5,008 bases of DNA from Methanospirillum sp. (GTDB lineage Archaea > Halobacteriota > Methanomicrobia > Methanomicrobiales > Methanospirillaceae), in assembly GCA_028679485.1 (NCBI GenBank), contig JAJRBL010000152.1, positions 1 to 5,008 on the forward strand, in the 5' to 3' direction. Positions 1 to 5,008 of the stretch are shown here, one piece after another. The translations under genes were made by a program, and so were the position numbers. The notes beneath the pieces were generated by a model. That model ran no database searches. It was not told where the DNA came from and saw only the letters and a program-made list of their open reading frames with translations. Numbering within the stretch: the first letter of the stretch is position 1; each line of letters starts with the position of its first letter.

Positions 1-1207
1 TCTCTTTCGTACTTGCAGAGACCTCCTCAGTACTGGCATTTGCCTCTTCGGCATTGGCGGTGAGTTCGGCAATCTGCTGGTGAATGACCTGGATTGCATC
101 TGATACGCAGGTACCGCTGTTGTTGAGGGCATTCCTGAAGTTATCAAAATCGCCCATCACCTCGGCCCCGGAATAATACCTGGTAGAGAAGTTTCCCTCT
201 GAAAATTCATTAACAATTCTCATGGCTTCTTTCAGGGGAGTTACGAATGCATCGATAAGATCATTAATCCGCCCGAGCATCACCCCGAATTCACCGTCAT
301 ATCGTTCTGCATCGATCTTTGCCTTCAGGTTTCCTCTCCTGACTTCGTCTGCAATCTCGAGGATGGCAGTATTGGCACTCCTTGCCTTCTCAAGGGTTCT
401 CGTAATCTCCCCGGTCTGTCTCTCAAGGTTATTGGTCATTTGATCAAACGAAGAACTGATATGGCTTATCTCGTCGGTCCCCGACATATCGATCCTGAAA
501 GCGAGGTTTCCTCTCCCTACCTCGTCCATGCCTGAGAGAAGAACCCCGAATCTCCGGGTAAGACTACGTATGATAAGCCAGGAGAAGAGGAGGAGGATAA
601 CCGCACAGATAAGCGTGATGAGTATAGTTGCCACCAGAACCTGGATGTACAGGGAGTTTGAATCGGAATAATACTGGTACGCGGTCTGGTTGTTCAGTTC
701 CACGAGAGCCTGTATCTCTTTCATCGCTTCAACACGCTTTGAGCCTGCTTGTGCGTCTCTCAGGGCCGCAGCCTCTTCCATCTTCCCCTCCAGGGTAAGC
801 GAGTTCACCCTCCCGACGATATCGAAGTACTCAGATGAACGTTGCTTCAGCCTGTCGACGGTCTCCTTTTCTGCTGTATCCATGGGAATTAATTCATACG
901 CTGCTATCTTCTGGTTGAAAAGAACCATATTCGGCCCCATGTTATTCTTTATCATCTGTTCTTTCTTGGAGAGGTTCTGTTCCAGCGAGAACTTGTATCC
1001 CTCAATAGCATAACTGAGCATGTCATTGTAAGCCTGGATGGCCAGCATGGAATGGGAGTACTTATTCGTGTACAACTGGTTGAGTTGTGAATTGATCCTG
1101 TCGGTGCTGTAGATGCCGACTGCCCCGACAAGAACAATTGCTATGATTCCAATAACAACCAGTACCAGCAGTTTCCTGCTCATTTTCAGATTATCCAGGG
1201 AGATCAT
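1..1207 (-). CDS. Methyl-accepting chemotaxis protein, N-terminal part (4HB sensor, HAMP array), cut by window edge
   Basis: Membrane chemoreceptor expected to control CheA through CheW and so bias archaellum-driven motility. My translation from the ATG at 1207 down to base 1 gives 402 codons without a stop. Seen in order: a short cytoplasmic start (MISLDNLKMSRKLL), TM1 at about residues 13-33, a helical extracytoplasmic region (34-185) resembling the four-helix-bundle MCP sensor family, TM2 (about 187-213), a HAMP domain (about 212-264, with DEVGRGNL and DEISHISSSF), and two further HAMP-like units (about 280-325 with EVRRGNL, and 326-365 with EFSEGNF). The last residues, AEEANASTEEVSASTKE, look like the first methylation helix. 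The conserved signalling tip and C-terminus lie outside the window. The start at 1207 is preferred over the Met at codon 9 because AAAGGAG lies 13 bases upstream and a TATA box lies further up. The gene is divergent from the sensor kinase. Family assignment is firm; the ligand is unknown. Confidence 0.93.
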   Translation of the reverse strand, partial: MISLDNLKMSRKLLVLVVIGIIAIVLVGAVGIYSTDRINSQLNQLYTNKYSHSMLAIQAYNDMLSYAIEGYKFSLEQNLSKKEQMIKNNMGPNMVLFNQKIAAYELIPMDTAEKETVDRLKQRSSEYFDIVGRVNSLTLEGKMEEAAALRDAQAGSKRVEAMKEIQALVELNNQTAYQYYSDSNSLYIQVLVATILITLICAVILLLFSWLIIRSLTRRFGVLLSGMDEVGRGNLAFRIDMSGTDEISHISSSFDQMTNNLERQTGEITRTLEKARSANTAILEIADEVRRGNLKAKIDAERYDGEFGVMLGRINDLIDAFVTPLKEAMRIVNEFSEGNFSTRYYSGAEVMGDFDNFRNALNNSGTCVSDAIQVIHQQIAELTANAEEANASTEEVSASTKE

Positions 1208-1220
1208 GTTCTTTTTACCA

Positions 1221-1227
1221 CTCCTTT
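1221..1227 (-). promoter_or_regulatory. Ribosome binding site of the chemotaxis receptor gene
   Basis: The minus strand reads AAAGGAG here, ending 13 bases before the ATG at 1207. It matches the GGAG core of the archaeal Shine-Dalgarno. The spacing is rather long, but there is no in-frame alternative start nearer to it, and the Met at codon 9 has no such motif before it. This supports the chosen start. Confidence 0.6.
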
Positions 1228-1251
1228 GATATAATCCATTTACTGATAAGA

Positions 1252-1259
1252 TATATAAA
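1252..1259 (-). promoter_or_regulatory. Archaeal TATA box for the chemotaxis receptor gene
   Basis: The minus strand reads TTTATATA, a textbook archaeal TBP-binding site. Its centre is about 48 bases before the ATG. The usual distance of about 25 bases from box to transcription start puts the start near 1230, just ahead of the ribosome binding site, giving a short leader of about 23 bases. The geometry is self-consistent. The upstream TFB-recognition element is not obvious. Confidence 0.6.
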
Positions 1260-1344
1260 TTACATGCTGAGAAATGGCGTAAATCCAGTCTCTGATATAT
1301 TAATACGGTAACCTGTGTGCATGGATTATTGATATGAGTTAAAT

Positions 1345-1376
1345 AACCAGACTTTTTTTCACGAAATCGTCTGGTT
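1345..1376. repeat. Inverted repeat AACCAGAC / GTCTGGTT, candidate operator
   Basis: Two perfect 8-bp arms, AACCAGAC at 1345-1352 and GTCTGGTT at 1369-1376, are separated by 16 bases that include a run of seven T. Centre-to-centre spacing is 24 bases, about two helical turns, which would suit a dimeric DNA-binding protein. It lies roughly midway between the two divergent promoters, outside both core promoter regions. It could instead form a hairpin followed by TTTT, but no gene ends here, so a terminator is unlikely. Chance occurrence cannot be excluded. Confidence 0.35.
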
Positions 1377-1483
1377 TTCTGGCAGCAGGAAACATGCGTG
1401 AATATACATCTGCATCCGTGCATGCCTCCTGATTCTTGTAGAGAGATCATTACCCGGGTGATCTGAAAATACAAACCGTAGAT

Positions 1484-1491
1484 ATTTATAT
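1484..1491 (+). promoter_or_regulatory. TATA-like box for the sensor kinase gene
   Basis: The plus strand reads ATTTATAT, close to the archaeal TATA consensus. Its centre is about 26 bases before the TTG at 1514, the usual distance from TATA box to transcription start. Transcription would then begin at or within a few bases of the start codon, giving a leaderless or nearly leaderless mRNA. This is a positional inference; the only Shine-Dalgarno-like string (GGGATC, 1501-1506) is weak. Confidence 0.5.
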
Positions 1492-1513
1492 CATTTTAAC
1501 GGGATCTCTTTTA

Positions 1514-4252
1514 TTGCTTCGATTAGATGATGTCCGTAACCTTCCGGGAAGATTCAGGTTACGAACAGTTTTGACCGTCTCAATCGTTTTTATCCTCGTC
1601 GTAGCCATAGGCGTAACCGGCATCCTTGCATTCCTTCATTGCCAGTATGCAGTCAACGACCTTACCGGCCAGTTGCAGAATGAAATATCAAGCCGCATTG
1701 AAGAACATCTGGATACCTACCTGGCAATTCCCCACGAGGTAAACAGGTTATGCCAGGACAGTATCAGTCTCGGCGAGATATCTGTCCATGATAACGAAGG
1801 CCTGAAGAGGCATTTCCTGGAGTTATCATACCGGTACGACACCATCGAAGCGATCTGCTATGCCAATGAACAGGATGGGAATTATACCATCATCTCAACG
1901 GTTGGAGCAGCAGGGGTGGCTAACGGTACTGACCGTTATTATGGATTATCAGGTACAGCGACCAATTATTCCTTTATTGAATACCTGATGGATAGAAACG
2001 GCCGGATCCTGCATGAGACCTTCTCGAAGCCGGGTTACGATCCGAGGATGAGACCCTGGTATCGAAAAGCCGTGGAGACCGGAGGTACTTCCTGGACACC
2101 TGTCTACGTCTGGCTTGAAGGGGTTGTCAGTCAGGATGCCGTTGTCCCGGTTTATTCAAAAGAGAAGAACCTGACCGGTGTCCTGGATACCTCGATAACC
2201 CTGGCCGGTATCAGCGATTTTCTTCAGAATCTCAGGATATCCCGGAACGGGCAGGCGTTCATCATGGAGAAGAACGGGGATATCATCGCTTCTTCAGTTA
2301 TAAGGGAACCATATATCCGGGAAAACGGGGAGATTCAAAGGATATCCGCACGGGCGTGCAACAATACCCCAATCAGGGAGGCAGCAGGAATCCTCCTCGG
2401 GAACGGGAGCCAGACAGAAGGAATCTCATTCAGGCAGGAGTTCCGGTTTGACCTTGGAGGAGAGAGGCAGCTGGCCCAGGTGACCCCGTACCGGGATGCA
2501 TTCGGCATTGACTGGCTCATCATCGTTATCATTCCTGAATCTGATCTCATGGAAGGAATCACGAGAAATACTGCCATAACGGTACTCCTGATCATCTGCC
2601 TGGTGATCGTGACCTGTATCCTTTGTATCCTTCTGGCAAGATGGATAACAGATCCGATAGTATCCATGAACCGTTCTGCCCGGGCACTCGCCAGGGGCAA
2701 CTGGTCGGGTTTCGAGGAACTTAACCGGTATGATGAACTCGGAGAACTCTCCCATTCGTTCAGACTCATGGCAGACCAGTTGCGTGAATCGTTTTTCTCG
2801 TTGAAATCAAGCGAAGAACGATACATGAGTCTCTTCCAGTCATCCGCAGATGCCATCCTTCTCTTTGACAGGATGAGGCTTGTCAGCAGCAACCGGGCAG
2901 CAGAGGAGATGTTCAGTATCAGGGAAGATGACCGGGGGAAGGACCTGCATGAGCTTTTCGGGGAGATAGGAGAAGAGATCAGGGAGATCATACAGGTATC
3001 TGATCTACCTGAAGGGGGATTCGGGGAGAATTCTGTCTCCCGCCATGTCGACGGGAGGGAGCAGTACTTGAACATCCGGGTGACCAGGCTTCCATCTGAT
3101 GTAACTTCTCTGATCCTGGTCCAAATCAGGGATATTACCGATGAACGACGGGCAATCATGGCGGTTGCTGAAAAAGAAGCTCTTAAGGAATCATTCGCCC
3201 GGATAAAGAGGATTCTCCAGTTTCTTCCGGATCCCACCCTGGTTATCGATGCAACCGGGCATGTCCTCTTCTGGAACCAGGCACTGGAAGAGATGACCGG
3301 GATAAAGGCGGAAGATATGATCGGAGAGGGAGAATTGGCGTACTCACTGGCATTCTTTTCGCAAAAGCAGCCACTTCTTATCGACCTTGCACTGGATCCC
3401 GGTCTTCCCGCTGACCGGTTTCCAGCGGTGTTTACGAGATCCGGTGGGATTTTGGTATCAGACGAGTGGATCGAGGTGGCAGGAGAGATGAAGTACCTTT
3501 CTGCTATCGCCGGAAGGATAATCGGCAACAACGGAGAGGTTACCGGGGCAATCGAGACTATCCGGGACAGCACCCGGAAAAAGGCCGGAGAAGATGCACT
3601 CATCATGGCAAACAGGAAACTTTCCCTCCTCTCCAGCATCACCAGGCACGATATCATGAACAAGATCATGATCACCAAGGGATTCCTCTTCTTCCTTGAT
3701 GAGACAGAGTTAAACCAGGAACAAAAAGAGCATGTCGCAACGATATGGCAGACCATGGCCGAGATCGAACGTTTCATCGAGTTTACCCGGACGTACCAGG
3801 AACTTGGCCTCAAACTCCCTGCCTGGCAGGATGTCAGAGAGATATTCGCCAGGGTAGCCCGGGGATTGTCCGGGGATGTCAGGATAGAGATAAACCTGAC
3901 CGGTGTAGAGATACTTGCAGATCCCCTCTTCGAGAAGGTCTGTTACAATCTCCTGGAGAATGCAGTACGGCACGGTAAAGACCTCACCAGGATAGAGATC
4001 TCGGTACAGGATACCCGTGACGGGATCCGGATAACGGTCGAAGATGACGGCGGCGGTGTCTCCGATGACGAGAAGGAACTGATCTTCGAGAGGGGATATG
4101 GCAGTAATACCGGCTTCGGGTTGTTCCTCGCCAGGGAGATCCTCTCCCTTTCAGGTATCACCATCAGGGAGACCGGGAAGTATGGAGAGTTCTGCAGGTT
4201 CGAGATCGATGTTCCCCGGGGTAAATTCCGCAGGGAAGAACCCGGTGCCTGA
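1514..4252 (+). CDS. Membrane-bound sensor histidine kinase: dCache, HAMP, PAS, PAS, H-box, HATPase
   Basis: Two-component sensor kinase: an outside ligand should control ATP-dependent autophosphorylation on His and transfer to a separate response regulator. Seen in 912 residues: TM1 (about 18-42); a double Cache domain (about 45-345) with YDPRMRPWYRKA at 175-186 and GVLDTSITL at 222-230; TM2 (about 353-376); HAMP (about 372-428, with P381 and DELGEL at 407-412); PAS1 (about 431-545); PAS2 (about 560-690); the linker ANRKLSLLSSITRHDIMNKI (699-718) with phospho-acceptor His712; and an HATPase with N-box NLLENAVRHG (812-821), G1 box EDDGGG (843-848) and G2 box GFGLFLA (867-873). All catalytic boxes look intact. 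There is no receiver domain, so the partner is elsewhere. TTG at 1514 is the first usable start after the in-frame stop at 1439. The only later option before TM1 is TTG at 1571, which would remove the cytoplasmic lead. The ligand is probably a small organic anion, but this is not proven. Confidence 0.93.
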   Translation: MLRLDDVRNLPGRFRLRTVLTVSIVFILVVAIGVTGILAFLHCQYAVNDLTGQLQNEISSRIEEHLDTYLAIPHEVNRLCQDSISLGEISVHDNEGLKRHFLELSYRYDTIEAICYANEQDGNYTIISTVGAAGVANGTDRYYGLSGTATNYSFIEYLMDRNGRILHETFSKPGYDPRMRPWYRKAVETGGTSWTPVYVWLEGVVSQDAVVPVYSKEKNLTGVLDTSITLAGISDFLQNLRISRNGQAFIMEKNGDIIASSVIREPYIRENGEIQRISARACNNTPIREAAGILLGNGSQTEGISFRQEFRFDLGGERQLAQVTPYRDAFGIDWLIIVIIPESDLMEGITRNTAITVLLIICLVIVTCILCILLARWITDPIVSMNRSARALARGNWSGFEELNRYDELGELSHSFRLMADQLRESFFSLKSSEERYMSLFQSSADAILLFDRMRLVSSNRAAEEMFSIREDDRGKDLHELFGEIGEEIREIIQVSDLPEGGFGENSVSRHVDGREQYLNIRVTRLPSDVTSLILVQIRDITDERRAIMAVAEKEALKESFARIKRILQFLPDPTLVIDATGHVLFWNQALEEMTGIKAEDMIGEGELAYSLAFFSQKQPLLIDLALDPGLPADRFPAVFTRSGGILVSDEWIEVAGEMKYLSAIAGRIIGNNGEVTGAIETIRDSTRKKAGEDALIMANRKLSLLSSITRHDIMNKIMITKGFLFFLDETELNQEQKEHVATIWQTMAEIERFIEFTRTYQELGLKLPAWQDVREIFARVARGLSGDVRIEINLTGVEILADPLFEKVCYNLLENAVRHGKDLTRIEISVQDTRDGIRITVEDDGGGVSDDEKELIFERGYGSNTGFGLFLAREILSLSGITIRETGKYGEFCRFEIDVPRGKFRREEPGA

Positions 4253-4256
4253 AAGA

Positions 4257-4283
4257 CTCACCAGCTCGTGAGACTCTCGTTTT
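4257..4283 (+). terminator. Weak hairpin plus T-run after the sensor kinase gene
   Basis: CTCAC (4257-4261) and GTGAG (4268-4272) can pair around a 6-base loop, and TTTT follows at 4280-4283, within 31 bases of the stop codon. Archaeal termination relies mainly on T-runs, and this one is short, so it may be leaky or non-functional. If it works, the PocR gene downstream needs its own promoter. Confidence 0.25.
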
Positions 4284-4300
4284 AACCGGCCATACATATC

Positions 4301-4308
4301 TTTAATTA
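4301..4308 (+). promoter_or_regulatory. Possible TATA box for the PocR sensor gene
   Basis: TTTAATTA is centred about 42 bases before the ATG at 4346. A transcription start about 25 bases downstream would fall near 4330, just ahead of the ribosome binding site. A second AT-rich candidate, CATACATAT, ends two bases before it. Either would allow independent expression, but the 93-base gap also permits read-through from the kinase gene. The match is poorer than for the chemoreceptor promoter. Confidence 0.3.
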
Positions 4309-4339
4309 CTTGGAGAAGGTTTTCCTACAGTAACAGACC

Positions 4340-4344
4340 GGAGG
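4340..4344 (+). promoter_or_regulatory. Ribosome binding site GGAGG of the PocR sensor gene
   Basis: GGAGG is a strong match to the archaeal Shine-Dalgarno core. It sits only 1 base before the first ATG (4346) and 4 bases before the second ATG (4349). The second Met has the more workable spacing and may be the true start. The difference is one residue. Confidence 0.65.
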
Positions 4345-4345
4345 G

Positions 4346-5008
4346 ATGATGAGTTTTTCAGAACTGGTGGATATAACCCAACTTCAGGAATTATGCCAGT
4401 CTTTTACCGATATTACCGGTGCAGCTACGGCAATTCTGGATCTTGACGGTACTATCCTCTCCGCTACCGGATGGAGGGATATCTGCACCAGGTTTCACCG
4501 GGTACACCCGGAAACTGCAAAAAGATGCCTGGAAAGTGACACCATCCTTGCCGGCAGGCTTCGTGAGAGATCAGATTACAGCCTGTACAAATGCAGAAAC
4601 GGTATCTATGATGCTGCAGTACCGATAATGATCAACGACACCCACGTGGCAAACTTTTTTTCCGGCCAGTTTTTCCTTGAGAAGCCTGACCTGGAGTATT
4701 TCAGGAGACAGGCCGAAGAGTTCGGCTTTGATACCCCGGAGTACCTGAAAGCCCTCTCAGAGATCCCGGTATACTCCTCCGGACAGGTCATCGCTATCAT
4801 GGATTTCTTCTCGCGGCTTGCCCGGATCATGGGAGAGATGGGTTTAAACCGGAGACAACTGGAAGATATCAATGCAGAACTGAAAAGACACCAGGAGCAT
4901 CTCGTGGATCTCGTCAGGGAACGGACAAGTGATCTCAACAAGGCTGAGGAGATTGCCCGTATCGGAAGCTGGAAGTGGGATCTTGCAACTGGTCACTTCA
5001 CCTGGTCA
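4346..5008 (+). CDS. PocR-domain sensor protein with coiled coil and PAS, C-terminus cut by window edge (probable histidine kinase)
   Basis: Likely cytoplasmic signalling protein: no signal peptide or membrane segment is seen in the 221 residues present. Residues about 8-165 match the PocR sensory domain. Its hallmarks are LDLDGTIL (31-38), GWRDICTRFHRVHPET (42-57), RCLESDT (60-66), YKCRNGIYDAAVPI (81-94), HVANFFSGQFF (100-110) and the LEYFRRQAEEFGFD helix (116-129). Cys47, Cys61 and Cys83 fall at positions I recall as generally conserved. Residues about 168-200 are charged and heptad-like (NAELKRHQEHLVDLVRERT), the usual linker to a kinase or PAS. A PAS domain begins at about 201 with AEEIARIGSWKWDLATG. 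The domain is named after the propanediol-responsive regulator PocR, and family analyses proposed that it binds small hydrocarbon derivatives. The missing C-terminus is most often more PAS domains plus a histidine kinase in methanogens, but that is inference. It follows the Cache kinase on the same strand. Confidence 0.9.
   Translation, partial: MMSFSELVDITQLQELCQSFTDITGAATAILDLDGTILSATGWRDICTRFHRVHPETAKRCLESDTILAGRLRERSDYSLYKCRNGIYDAAVPIMINDTHVANFFSGQFFLEKPDLEYFRRQAEEFGFDTPEYLKALSEIPVYSSGQVIAIMDFFSRLARIMGEMGLNRRQLEDINAELKRHQEHLVDLVRERTSDLNKAEEIARIGSWKWDLATGHFTWS

Larger units (their letters stand above)
1208..1513. other. Divergent intergenic region between chemoreceptor and sensor kinase genes
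   Basis: 306 bases with no credible gene; the reading frames starting with ATG are only a few codons long (for example 12 codons from about 1394). It carries the TATA box and ribosome binding site of the leftward gene (1221-1259), a TATA-like box for the rightward gene (1484-1491), an AT-rich palindrome TATTAATA (1298-1305), an 8-bp inverted repeat (1345-1376) and a smaller imperfect dyad GATCA...TGATC (1445-1463). It is more AT-rich than the flanking genes, as expected of a promoter region. No regulator-binding site can be named from sequence alone. Confidence 0.7.

Noticed and set aside
690..1013. A 107-codon open frame on the plus strand across the chemoreceptor region.
   Set aside because: It is antisense to the four-helix-bundle sensor region of the chemoreceptor, has no ribosome binding site, and its Ser/Phe-rich translation resembles no known protein.
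1298..1305. Palindrome TATTAATA as a second promoter.
   Set aside because: It is AT-rich, but it is a poorer TATA match than 1252-1259 and has no ribosome binding site or start at the proper distance.
1394..1432. A 12-codon frame (ATG CGT GAA ... TGA) in the intergenic region.
   Set aside because: It is too short, has no ribosome binding site, and there is no sign of a conserved leader peptide.
1445..1463. Imperfect dyad GATCA...TGATC around ACCCGGGT just upstream of the kinase promoter.
   Set aside because: The arms are only 5 bp and the inner pairs are wobbles or mismatches, so it could easily be chance; noted only within the intergenic entry.
2335..3813. A 492-codon open frame on the minus strand inside the sensor kinase gene.
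   Set aside because: It is fully antisense to a well-supported kinase with conserved HAMP, PAS and PAS/H-box segments. Its translation is Ser/Arg-rich with no recognisable domain, as expected from the codon bias of the gene opposite.
4606..4941. A 111-codon minus-strand frame at the right end.
   Set aside because: It is antisense to the PocR domain and coiled coil, whose protein-level motifs are unmistakable; it shows low-complexity Ser/Arg content.

Overview
The window looks like genomic DNA of a methanogenic archaeon, most likely of the Methanomicrobiales or a close relative. Three things suggest this. The promoter-like elements are archaeal TATA boxes (TTTATATA type) about 23-26 bases ahead of the starts. 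Codon use is rich in AGG, AGA and ATA at roughly balanced GC. The histidine kinase has the 'ANRKLxLLxSITRHDI' linker and H-box that I know mainly from methanogen sensor kinases. The placement is inference; no rRNA or housekeeping marker is present.

Layout: positions 1-1207 (minus strand) hold the N-terminal 402 codons of a methyl-accepting chemotaxis protein, cut by the left edge just as the signalling coiled coil begins. Positions 1208-1513 are a divergent intergenic region with a clear TATA box and Shine-Dalgarno for the chemotaxis gene, a second TATA-like box for the rightward gene, and an 8-bp inverted repeat between them. Positions 1514-4252 (plus) encode a complete 912-residue membrane histidine kinase: TM, double Cache sensor, TM, HAMP, PAS, PAS, H-box, HATPase. 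It starts with TTG. After a 93-base gap with a weak hairpin and T-run and a possible promoter, positions 4346-5008 (plus) encode the first 221 residues of a PocR-domain, coiled-coil, PAS sensor protein, cut by the right edge.

All three genes are sensory. One is a chemoreceptor that should feed CheA/CheW and the archaellum. One is an extracytoplasmic small-molecule sensor kinase. One is a cytoplasmic sensor of the PocR family, whose domain has been proposed to bind small hydrocarbon derivatives. No receiver domain, DNA-binding output protein or CheA/CheW gene lies in the window, so their partners are unknown. I see no mobile element, CRISPR array, tRNA or rRNA. Nothing here amounts to a clearly new system. 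The points worth checking are the start of the kinase gene, its modified Cache ligand motif, the stacked HAMP-like units of the chemoreceptor, and the inverted repeat.
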